Shown here: in pieces, positions 50,198 to 57,939 of the stretch
Numbering within the stretch: position 1 is the stretch's first letter
Layout of the letters: every line of letters begins with the position of its first letter
Assembly (NCBI RefSeq): GCF_002968295.1
Contig: NZ_CP134399.1
Span: 5,270,001-5,334,000, forward strand
Source: Mycobacterium sp. ITM-2016-00317
GTDB lineage: Bacteria > Actinomycetota > Actinomycetes > Mycobacteriales > Mycobacteriaceae
Direction: 5' to 3'
Length of the DNA: 64,000 bases
Made by a program: the position numbers and the translations under genes
Notes under the pieces: model-generated
What the model saw: only the letters and a program-made list of their open reading frames with translations
Database searches by the model: none
What the model was told of the DNA's origin: nothing

Positions 50198-51483
50198 CCG
50201 ACGCGACGGCCGGACCCTCGGGTGCGGTGACCCGGGGCAGTGTGGTCCGGGTCGGGGTCGCGACGGCGCTGTCGGCCCTGTGCGGATACGCGGTGCTGTA
50301 CCTGGCCGCCCGCGATCTGGAGCCCGCCGGCTTCTCGGTGTTCGGGGTGTTCTGGGGCGCCTTCGGACTGGTCAGCGGCGCCGCGTTCGGACTGCTGCAG
50401 GAGACGACGCGCGAGGTGCGGTCGCCGTCTGCGGCGCCCGGTGACAAGAAGGCGCACCCGATGCGCGTCGCGGCCGGCGTCGGCGTCGGCGCGGCCGCGG
50501 TGATCGCCGTCTCCGCGCCGGCGTGGTCCGGGTACGTGTTCGCCGACGCCCGGGTGCTGAGCGTGATCCTGCTCAGCGCGGGCCTGGCCGGGTTCTGTCT
50601 GCACACCACGCTGCTGGGCGCGCTGGCCGGGATGAACCGGTGGTCGGAGTACGGGGCGCTGATGGTCGCCGACGCAGCACTGCGTGTCGCGGTCGCCGCG
50701 GCGACGTTCGCACTGGGGTGGGGCCTGGGCGGCTACCTGTGGGCCACGGTCGCCGGCGCGTTCGCGTGGCTGCTGATGCTGGTGGTGTCCCCGGCGAGCC
50801 GGATGGCGGCCCGGCTGCTGACCCCCGGCGGGACGGTGACGTTCCTGCGCGGGGCAGGGCACTCGATCGCAGCCGCAGGCGCCAGCGCGGTACTGGTGAT
50901 GGGATTCCCGGTGCTGCTCAAGGCCACCGCCGGGGAGCTCGGCGCCACCGGCGGAGTGGTGATCCTGGCGGTGACGCTGACCAGGGCGCCGCTGCTGGTG
51001 CCGCTGACCGCGATGCAGGGAAACCTGATCGCCCACTTCGTCGACCAGCGCGAACACCGCCTCAAGGCGCTCGTCGTGCCGTCGGCGGTGGTCGCCGGGC
51101 TCGGCGCGGCCGGGGTCGCGCTGGCGGGCGCGTTCGGGCCGTGGCTGCTGCGGGAGGCGTTCGGTGCGCAGTACCAGGCGGACGGCACCCTGCTGGCCTG
51201 GTTGACCGCGGCGGCCGTCGCCGTCGCGCTGCTGACGCTGACCGGCGCCGCGACGGTGGCCGCCGCGCTGCACCGCGCCTACGCGGCAGGCTGGGTGATC
51301 GCGACGCTGGCGGCCACGCTGTTGCTGCTGCTTCCGCTGGAACTGGAAGTGCGCACCGTCATCGCGCTGCTGTGCGGACCGCTGCTCGGGATCGCGGTGC
51401 ATCTGAGCGCACTCGTTACGGTGGCATATCGACGACCCGGTTCCACCGAGCCGCGTCCGACGACGACGAAGGAGACACCGTGA
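50194..51483 (+). CDS. Polysaccharide-type flippase / MOP-superfamily membrane protein (Rv3630-like)
   Basis: A 429-residue polytopic protein with 11-12 hydrophobic segments, starting with GSVVRVGVATALSALCGYAVLYLAARDL, a typical first helix of Wzx/MurJ-like (MOP) flippases, which move lipid-linked saccharides across the membrane. Charged residues are rare and sit in loops. GTG 50194 overlaps the M1 peptidase stop (GTGA), and its own stop overlaps the galE start (GTGA). The neighbouring epimerase supports a saccharide cargo. The exact substrate is unknown. Confidence 0.82.
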   Translation: MTDATAGPSGAVTRGSVVRVGVATALSALCGYAVLYLAARDLEPAGFSVFGVFWGAFGLVSGAAFGLLQETTREVRSPSAAPGDKKAHPMRVAAGVGVGAAAVIAVSAPAWSGYVFADARVLSVILLSAGLAGFCLHTTLLGALAGMNRWSEYGALMVADAALRVAVAAATFALGWGLGGYLWATVAGAFAWLLMLVVSPASRMAARLLTPGGTVTFLRGAGHSIAAAGASAVLVMGFPVLLKATAGELGATGGVVILAVTLTRAPLLVPLTAMQGNLIAHFVDQREHRLKALVVPSAVVAGLGAAGVALAGAFGPWLLREAFGAQYQADGTLLAWLTAAAVAVALLTLTGAATVAAALHRAYAAGWVIATLAATLLLLLPLELEVRTVIALLCGPLLGIAVHLSALVTVAYRRPGSTEPRPTTTKETP

Positions 51484-52472
51484 CCTGGTTGGTGACCGGC
51501 GGCGCCGGCTACATCGGCGCGCACGTGGTGCGGGCACTGCGCGACGCCGGGCTGGGCATCGTCGTGATCGACGACCTGTCCACCGGCCTGGCGCAGTTCG
51601 TGCCCGACGGCGTGCCGCTCGTCACGGCGAACCTGCTCGACGCCGACACCGTGCGCGCGACGCTGGACGAGCACCGCGTCAGCGGAGTCATCCATATCGC
51701 CGGCTACAAGTACGCCGGCGAGTCGGTGCAGCGTCCGCTGCACACCTACCAGCAGAACGTGTCCGCGATGGTGACGCTGCTGGACGCGGCGACCGCCGCC
51801 GGCGTCGACAAGTTCGTGTTCTCCTCCAGCGCGGCGACCTACGGCACCCCGGCGACCGAGGTCGTCGACGAGGGCACATCCACCCGCCCCGAGTCGCCGT
51901 ACGGCGAGAGCAAACTGATCGGCGAATGGCTGCTGCGCGACGTCAGCACCGCCACCGGGCTGCGCCACACCAGCCTGCGCTACTTCAACGTCGTCGGCTC
52001 GGGCTCGGATGACGTGTTCGACGTCAGCCCGTTCAACCTGTTCCCGAGGGTGTTCGACATGCTGCTGCGCAACGAGACCCCCCGGATCAACGGCACCGAC
52101 TACCCGACCCCGGACGGGACGTGCGTGCGCGACTACGTGCACGTCGCCGACATCGCCGCCGCCCACGTCGCGGCCGCCCGCCGGCTCGCCGACGGCAGCC
52201 CGATCGAACCGGTCTACAACCTCGGCAGCGGATCGGGCACCTCGGTGCGCGAGATCATGACCACCATGCGCGAGGTCACCGGCGTCGACTTCGAACCGGA
52301 GGTGGCGCCGCGCCGCCCCGGCGACCCGGCCCGCATCGTCGCCGACGGCACGCTTGCCGCCCGCGACCTGGACTGGAAGATGCGGCACTCGCTGACCGAC
52401 ATGGTGGCCTCGGCGTGGTCGGCCCGCCAGGCCGCCGGTCAGGCCTGCCCGACCGCGGGGACGGTCCCCTGA
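51480..52472 (+). CDS. galE: UDP-glucose 4-epimerase
   Basis: An extended short-chain dehydrogenase of 330 residues that interconverts UDP-glucose and UDP-galactose. The NAD-binding GGAGYIGAH, the catalytic Ser in FSSSAATYG and the YxxxK pair (SPYGESK) are intact, and the RYFNVVGS and CVRDYVHVADIA segments are GalE hallmarks. Ribosome binding site AAGGAG lies before GTG 51480, which overlaps the flippase stop. The TGA stop overlaps the probable CTG start of the next gene. Confidence 0.9.
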   Translation: MTWLVTGGAGYIGAHVVRALRDAGLGIVVIDDLSTGLAQFVPDGVPLVTANLLDADTVRATLDEHRVSGVIHIAGYKYAGESVQRPLHTYQQNVSAMVTLLDAATAAGVDKFVFSSSAATYGTPATEVVDEGTSTRPESPYGESKLIGEWLLRDVSTATGLRHTSLRYFNVVGSGSDDVFDVSPFNLFPRVFDMLLRNETPRINGTDYPTPDGTCVRDYVHVADIAAAHVAAARRLADGSPIEPVYNLGSGSGTSVREIMTTMREVTGVDFEPEVAPRRPGDPARIVADGTLAARDLDWKMRHSLTDMVASAWSARQAAGQACPTAGTVP

Positions 52473-54244
52473 TCGCGACGAGGAACTGGGTCGCCCGCAC
52501 CGCGGTGGCGCTGATCGCGCTGCAGCTGGTGATCCGGGCGGTGCTGGCGTTCGGTGGCTACTTCTACTGGGACGACCTGATCCTGATCGGTCGGGCCGGC
52601 ACCCAACCCCTGCTGTCCCTGGGCTATCTGTTCGACGACCACGACGGGCACGTGATGCCCGGGGCGTTCCTGGTCGCCGGCGTGATCACCCGGCTGGCGC
52701 CGCTGGACTGGATCGGGCCCGCGGTCAGCCTGGTGCTGCTCGCGCTGCTGGCGTCGCTGGCGTTGCTGCGCGCGCTGTACGTGATCCTGGGCTGGCGCCC
52801 GGTGTTGTTGCTGCCGTTGACGTTCGCGCTGTTCACACCACTGGCGGTACCCGGGTTCGCGTGGTGGGCGGCGGCGTTGAACTCGCTGCCGATGCTGGCG
52901 GCACTGGCATGGGTGAGCGCCGAGGCGATCCTGTTGGTGCGCACCGGAAACCGGCGGCACGTCTGGTCCGGGGCGCTGGTGTATCTGGGCGCCCTGCTGT
53001 TCTTCGAGAAGTCGGCGATCATCCCGTTCGTCGCGTTCACCGTCGCGGCGCTGTACGGGTACGTCACCGGGTCCGCGACCGTCGCCCAGGTGTGGCGCCG
53101 CGGACTGCGGCTGTGGAGGGCATCGGCGGCGCTGACGGTGGCGTGGGTCGGGGTCTACCTGCTGGTGGTGGATCAGCAGCGGTGGAGTTTCGACCTCGCG
53201 ATGACCTGGGATCTGTTGCGCCGCTCCTTCACCCACGGCATCGTGCCCGGTCTGGTCGGCGGGCCGTGGGACTGGCAGCGGTGGGCGCCGGCCTCCCCGT
53301 GGGCGACTCCCCCGCTCACGGTGATGGTGCTCGGCTGGCTGGCCCTGGGCGCCGTCGTCGCGGTGACGCTGCTGCGCAAGCGTCGCCTCGGCCCGGTATG
53401 GCTGGCCGCGCTGGGCTACGCGGTGGCCTGCCAGGTGCCGATCTATCTGATGCGCTCGTCGCGGTTCACCGCGCTGGAACTGGCGCAGACGTTGCGGTAC
53501 CTGCCCGATCTGGTGGTGGTGCTGGCGCTGCTGGCCGCCGTCGGCCTGTGCGCGCCGAACCGCGAGCGTTCGCGGTGGCTGGATGCCTCGCCGGGGCGCA
53601 CTGCCGTGACCGTATGCGCCGCAGTGGCTTTCATGGCCAGCAGCCTGTACTCCACGTCGACGTTCCTGACCAGCTGGCGGGACAACCCGGCCCAGCCGTA
53701 TCTGCAGAACGCGCGGGCCGGGCTGGCGCAGGCGCACGCGTCGTCGGACTCGCCGATGCTCGACCAGGAGGTCGATCCGCTGGTGCTGCAGCGGGTGGCG
53801 TGGCCGGAGAACCTGGTCTCACACATGTTCGCGCTGCTGCCGGATCGCCCCGAGTTCGCCGCTGCCGCCACCGATCTGCGCATGCTGGACAGGCAGGGCA
53901 ACCTCGTCGACGCGCTGGTGACGTGGGTGCGCAGCATCCGCCCGGGACCCGATCCGCAGTGCGGCTACCTCGTGCAGCCCGACTTTCCGGTCAGCATGCC
54001 GCTGGACGGCCCGCTGCTGCCCGCGGACTGGACCGTGGAACTCAACTACCTGGGCAACAGCGACGGTTCGATCACCGTGTCGCTGTCGGAGGGCGAGGCG
54101 GTGAAGGTGCCGGTGCGGCCGGGACTGAACCGGGTCTTCGTCCGGCTGCCCGGCGCGGGCGACGCGATCACCGTCAGTGCCGACACCGCGGCGCTGTCGG
54201 TGTGCGTGGCCTCGGGTCCCGTCGGGTTCGTCGCGCCGATCTAG
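52469..54244 (+). CDS. GT-C-like polytopic membrane protein (Rv3635-like), probable CTG start
   Basis: A 591-residue integral membrane protein with 10-12 helices and a C-terminal soluble beta-rich domain (residues about 480-591). After the first helix the loop holds YWDDLILIG, an acidic pair at the place where GT-C glycosyltransferases have their catalytic Asp, so transfer of a sugar from a polyprenyl-phosphate donor on the outer face is plausible. No ATG, GTG or TTG fits the N-terminus; CTG 52469 overlaps the galE stop as CTGA, in line with the GTGA junctions upstream, and gives a natural basic start before helix one. GTG 52415 is the alternative. Confidence 0.8.
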   Translation: MIATRNWVARTAVALIALQLVIRAVLAFGGYFYWDDLILIGRAGTQPLLSLGYLFDDHDGHVMPGAFLVAGVITRLAPLDWIGPAVSLVLLALLASLALLRALYVILGWRPVLLLPLTFALFTPLAVPGFAWWAAALNSLPMLAALAWVSAEAILLVRTGNRRHVWSGALVYLGALLFFEKSAIIPFVAFTVAALYGYVTGSATVAQVWRRGLRLWRASAALTVAWVGVYLLVVDQQRWSFDLAMTWDLLRRSFTHGIVPGLVGGPWDWQRWAPASPWATPPLTVMVLGWLALGAVVAVTLLRKRRLGPVWLAALGYAVACQVPIYLMRSSRFTALELAQTLRYLPDLVVVLALLAAVGLCAPNRERSRWLDASPGRTAVTVCAAVAFMASSLYSTSTFLTSWRDNPAQPYLQNARAGLAQAHASSDSPMLDQEVDPLVLQRVAWPENLVSHMFALLPDRPEFAAAATDLRMLDRQGNLVDALVTWVRSIRPGPDPQCGYLVQPDFPVSMPLDGPLLPADWTVELNYLGNSDGSITVSLSEGEAVKVPVRPGLNRVFVRLPGAGDAITVSADTAALSVCVASGPVGFVAPI

Positions 54245-54256
54245 CAGACTGTCGGC

Positions 54257-54871
54257 ATGGCCGCGGTGCACTCTCTCGCCTTCAGGGAACGCGAGAGGTT
54301 CGCCGAGCTGCTGGCCGGGCTCAGCGCCGAGCAGTGGTCCGCACCGAGCCTGTGCGCCGGCTGGTCGGTGCGCGACGTGGCCGCCCACGCCGTGGCCTAC
54401 CTCGGGCAGAGCGTGCCGGGCCTGACACGCAACATGATTCGCGCCCGCGGCGATGTCGACCGGGTCAACTCCCGGCTGCTGCGGACGTCCACGGCCCTCA
54501 CCCCCGCCGAATTGGTGGGTCTGATGGCCCGCCATACCGCGCCGGCCGGAGCCGCGGCGCTCTACGGCGGGCGGGTCGCGCTCATCGAGTGCGTGATCCA
54601 CCAGCAGGACATCCGCCGCCCGCTCGGGCTCGACCGCGACGTGCCGGAGGACGCGCTGCGGGCGTCGCTGACGTACGCCCGGGTCAGCCCGGTGATCGGC
54701 GGGGCGCGGCGCACCCGCGGCGTGCGCCTGGTCGCCACGGACATTGACTGGGCAGCCGGGCGCGGACCCGAGGTGCGCGGGCCGGGCGAAGCGCTGCTGC
54801 TGGCGATGACCGGACGTATCGACGCGATCGGCGCCGAACTGGCCGGCGAGGGCGTGTCGAAGCTGTCCTGA
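54257..54871 (+). CDS. Maleylpyruvate isomerase-type, mycothiol-dependent enzyme (DinB superfamily)
   Basis: A 204-residue four-helix-bundle protein. The N-terminal domain has the family pattern LCAGWSVRDVAAHAVAYL with the first metal-binding His, and a second His motif in CVIHQQDIRRPLG. Proteins of this type bind zinc and use mycothiol as cofactor in isomerisation or detoxification. The reaction here is unknown. ATG 54257 lies 12 bases after the membrane-protein stop, so it may be the last gene of the operon, but no other link is visible. Confidence 0.82.
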   Translation: MAAVHSLAFRERERFAELLAGLSAEQWSAPSLCAGWSVRDVAAHAVAYLGQSVPGLTRNMIRARGDVDRVNSRLLRTSTALTPAELVGLMARHTAPAGAAALYGGRVALIECVIHQQDIRRPLGLDRDVPEDALRASLTYARVSPVIGGARRTRGVRLVATDIDWAAGRGPEVRGPGEALLLAMTGRIDAIGAELAGEGVSKLS

Positions 54872-54890
54872 GCGGTGGTGAAGAAAGTGG

Positions 54891-54963
54891 AGCCGCCTGG
54901 GGGAATCGAACCCCCGACCTATTCATTACGAGTGAATCGCTCTACCGACTGAGCTAAGGCGGC
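54891..54963 (-). tRNA. tRNA-Thr (anticodon CGU)
   Basis: The minus strand folds into a complete 73-base cloverleaf: acceptor GCCGCCT/AGGCGGC, D arm with AGCTCAGTCGGTAGAGC, anticodon loop CTCGTAA (anticodon CGT, reading ACG), and T arm GGGGGTTCGATTCCCCC. The CCA end is not encoded, as is common in mycobacteria. Confidence 0.96.
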
Positions 54964-55010
54964 GCTGTCGGGCGGCATGAGTCTACGGCAGGGCCTCCCG
55001 GCGACCCAAG

Positions 55011-56246
55011 TCAGCTGCGCAACGCCTGCCCGACCGTGGCGACCATCGCGTCCACCGCGAACTTCGGCTTGACGTTGACGGCGAGCGCTTCGCGGCATTC
55101 GAGCACGGCTTCGATGCAGCGCAGCAGCTTGTCGGGCGACGAGTGCGCGGCCATCGCCGCGACCTTGTCGGCCATGTCGGGGTGGTTGGCGACGACCCCG
55201 GTGGCGCCCGAGGCGACCAGCAACGCGTCCCGGAAGTAGGTCGCGAGGTCGATCAGCGCGCGGTCCAGCGCATCCCGCGACGCGCGGGTCTGGCGGGATT
55301 TCTGGCGCTTCTCCAGTTCTTTGAGCGCCCCGGCGGCTCCCCGCATGGTGCCTGCGGTGCCCTTCCCGGTGCCGCCCGCACCGAGCGCGGTGCGCAGCTC
55401 CTCGGTCTCGGCCTCGTTGCGGTCCCCGGTCAGCGCCTTGGCCTCGGCCTCGGCGGTGGCCACCAGCTCTTCGGCCGCGGCGTACGCGCGCGACGGCGTC
55501 GCCGCGTCCCGTGCCAGCCCCAGCGCCCGTTTGCGCCGCTCCCGCGCCTGCTCGTCGGTGGCCAGCCGACGGGCCCGCCCGACGTGTCCGCCGCTGACCG
55601 ACGCGGCCCACGCCGCGTCGCGTTCGGGCAGCCCGTCGGACTCGATCAGCACCTTGGCGATGGCGTCCACGGGCGGGGTGACGAGTGCGACGTGCCGGCA
55701 CCGCGACCGCAGCGTGATCGCGATGTCCTCGGGATCCACCGACGGCGCGCACAGCAGGAACACCGTGGACGGCGGCGGCTCCTCGACCACTTTGAGCAGC
55801 GCGTTGGCCGCGCCCTCGGTCAGCCGGTCGGCGTCCTCGATGACCACGATCTGCCAGCGCCCGGTCCCCGGCCGGCGCGACGCGATCTGCACGATCGCAC
55901 GCATCGCGTCCACCCCGATGGACAGCCCCTCGGGGATGATGCGCCGCACGTCGGCGTGAGTGCCCGCCATCGTCGTCGAACACGCCCGGCACTGCCCGCA
56001 CCCGGGGGTGCCGTCCGAGGTGCACTGCAGCGCGGCGGCGAAACACAACGCCGCGACCGACCGGCCCGACCCGGGAGGACCGGTGATCAGCCAGGCGTGG
56101 GTCATCGTCCCGACCACGCCGTCGGTCGCCTCCGCCACACCATCGGCGCTGGTGTGAGCGGAATCACCGCGTGCCGCGCGTGCGGCCGCGACCAACTCCT
56201 TCTCCACCGCGTCCTGACCTACCAGTCGCGAGAAAACACCGGCCAT
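55011..56246 (-). CDS. holB: DNA polymerase III delta' subunit (HolB)
   Basis: Clamp-loader subunit that helps open the beta ring on primed DNA. The 411-residue AAA+ protein has a P-loop (GPPGSGRS), a four-cysteine zinc module (CGQCRACSTTMAGTHAD region), the acidic box VIEDADRLTEGAANALLKVVEEPP and the SRC motif (TLRSRCRHV) of clamp loaders. A charged helical insertion near residues 240-310 precedes the collar domain. ATG 56246 starts the usual MAGVFSRLVGQ. It matches Rv3644c in place. Confidence 0.93.
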   Translation of the reverse strand: MAGVFSRLVGQDAVEKELVAAARAARGDSAHTSADGVAEATDGVVGTMTHAWLITGPPGSGRSVAALCFAAALQCTSDGTPGCGQCRACSTTMAGTHADVRRIIPEGLSIGVDAMRAIVQIASRRPGTGRWQIVVIEDADRLTEGAANALLKVVEEPPPSTVFLLCAPSVDPEDIAITLRSRCRHVALVTPPVDAIAKVLIESDGLPERDAAWAASVSGGHVGRARRLATDEQARERRKRALGLARDAATPSRAYAAAEELVATAEAEAKALTGDRNEAETEELRTALGAGGTGKGTAGTMRGAAGALKELEKRQKSRQTRASRDALDRALIDLATYFRDALLVASGATGVVANHPDMADKVAAMAAHSSPDKLLRCIEAVLECREALAVNVKPKFAVDAMVATVGQALRS

Positions 56247-56316
56247 CGCCGATAACAGTAGTGCTGCGAACCGACACGTCCGCCCCAGACGCCCCTTCCG
56301 CGTCAGCGCGGCCCGA

Positions 56317-56322
56317 TACGGT
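56317..56322 (+). promoter_or_regulatory. Probable -10 element of the adenylate cyclase gene
   Basis: TACGGT fits TAnnnT and ends 6 bases before GTG 56329. It is the same hexamer and spacing as at radA. No ribosome binding site is present. Confidence 0.42.
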
Positions 56323-56328
56323 ATCCGG

Positions 56329-57930
56329 GTGGCCGCCGAACCGATCGAAGTGGGGCGAATCAGCGCATTCGTCCGCTGGGTCGCGCGCACCCCGTGGCCG
56401 GTGTTCACGCTGGGCATGGTGCAGGCCGACATCATCGGCGCGTTGCTGGTGCTGGGATTCCTGCGCTTCGGGCTGCCCCCGGAGGACCGCATCCAGCTGC
56501 AGGACCTGCCTGCCTACAACCTCGCGATCTTCCTCGGCTACCTGCTCGTCTCGTTCACGGTGGCCTCATACCTGACTTTGCGGATGCTGATCCCGGTGAT
56601 GCGCTGGCAACGCCGCGACATGCTGCTGGGCGACCGGAACCCGGCCGAGACCGAAGTGGCCCGGATGCGGGCACTGAAGATGCCGTTCTACCGGTCGCTG
56701 ATCAGCGCCACGAACTGGCTGCTCGGCTCGGTGGTGTTCATCGTGGCCAGCTGGCCGGTGGCCAGCAAGTCCGCCCCGGTGGTGGCGGTCGCCACCGGGC
56801 TGGGCGCGACCGCGACCGCGATCATCGGCTACCTGCAGTCCGAGCGCGTGCTGCGCCCGGTGGCGGTGGCGGCGCTGCGCGGCGGCGTCCCGGAGAACTT
56901 CCGCGCGCCCGGGGTCATCCTGCGCCAGGTCCTGACCTGGGTGCTGTCCACCGGGGTGCCCGTGCTGGCCATCGTGCTGGCGCTGGTCGCCAGCAAGTTC
57001 GAGGTACTGACCGCGCCCGCCGACCGGTTGATCACGACGATCCTGCTGCTGGCGATCGTCGCGCTGGTGATCGGGTTGTCCAGCACCGTGCTGGTCGCGA
57101 TGTCCATCGCCGACCCGCTGCGCCAGCTGCGGTGGGCGCTCGGCGAGGTGCAGCGCGGCAACTACAACGCGCACATGCAGATCTACGACGCCAGCGAACT
57201 CGGCCTGCTGCAGGCCGGCTTCAACGACATGGTCCGCGACCTGGCCGAACGGCAACGTCTGCGCGACCTGTTCGGCCGGTACGTCGGTGAGGACGTCGCG
57301 CGCCGGGCTCTGGAGCGGGGCACCGAGCTCGGCGGCCAGGAACGCGACGTCGCCGTGCTGTTCGTCGACCTCGTCGGCTCGACGCATCTGGCCGCGACCA
57401 GACCCGCATCCGAGGTGGTCAACCTGCTCAACGACTTCTTCCGCGTGGTCGTCGACACCGTCAACCGGCACGGCGGTTTCGTCAACAAGTTCCAGGGCGA
57501 CGCGGCGCTGGCCATCTTCGGCGCGCCGATCGAGCATCCCGACGCCTCCGGTGCGGCGCTGGCAGCCTCCCGCGAGCTGCACGACGAACTGATCCGGGTG
57601 CTCGGCGAGACCGAATTCGGCATCGGGGTCTCGGCGGGCCGAGCGATCGCCGGCCACATCGGCGCACAGGCCCGCTTCGAGTACACCGTGATCGGCGATC
57701 CCGTGAACGAGGCGGCCCGACTGACCGAGCTGGCCAAAGCCGAACCCGGCCACGTGCTGGCGTCCTCGATCGCGGTGGCCGACGCGCTGGACGCCGAGGC
57801 GCTGTGCTGGGACGTCGGCGAGATCGTCGAGCTGCGCGGACGCACCGCCCCGACCCAGCTGGCCCGTCCCGTCAACCTGGCGACGTCACGCGCGGCGGCC
57901 CGGCAGGTCGCCGCCGAGCGGAACAGCTGA
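56329..57930 (+). CDS. Membrane-bound class III adenylate cyclase with HAMP domain (Rv3645-like)
   Basis: Makes cAMP from ATP. The 533-residue protein has six membrane helices in its first 265 residues, a HAMP linker (SIADPLRQLRWALGEV to LQAGFNDMVRDL) and a C-terminal cyclase domain. The two metal-binding aspartates (FVDLVGST and FQGDAAL), the adenine-selecting Lys (NKFQGD) and the transition-state Asn/Arg (VNEAARL) are present, so it should be active as a homodimer. In M. tuberculosis the homologue makes most cellular cAMP and affects fatty-acid and drug responses, as I recall. Its stop is 9 bases from the topA stop. Confidence 0.92.
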   Translation: MAAEPIEVGRISAFVRWVARTPWPVFTLGMVQADIIGALLVLGFLRFGLPPEDRIQLQDLPAYNLAIFLGYLLVSFTVASYLTLRMLIPVMRWQRRDMLLGDRNPAETEVARMRALKMPFYRSLISATNWLLGSVVFIVASWPVASKSAPVVAVATGLGATATAIIGYLQSERVLRPVAVAALRGGVPENFRAPGVILRQVLTWVLSTGVPVLAIVLALVASKFEVLTAPADRLITTILLLAIVALVIGLSSTVLVAMSIADPLRQLRWALGEVQRGNYNAHMQIYDASELGLLQAGFNDMVRDLAERQRLRDLFGRYVGEDVARRALERGTELGGQERDVAVLFVDLVGSTHLAATRPASEVVNLLNDFFRVVVDTVNRHGGFVNKFQGDAALAIFGAPIEHPDASGAALAASRELHDELIRVLGETEFGIGVSAGRAIAGHIGAQARFEYTVIGDPVNEAARLTELAKAEPGHVLASSIAVADALDAEALCWDVGEIVELRGRTAPTQLARPVNLATSRAAARQVAAERNS

Positions 57931-57939
57931 CCGGAACGG

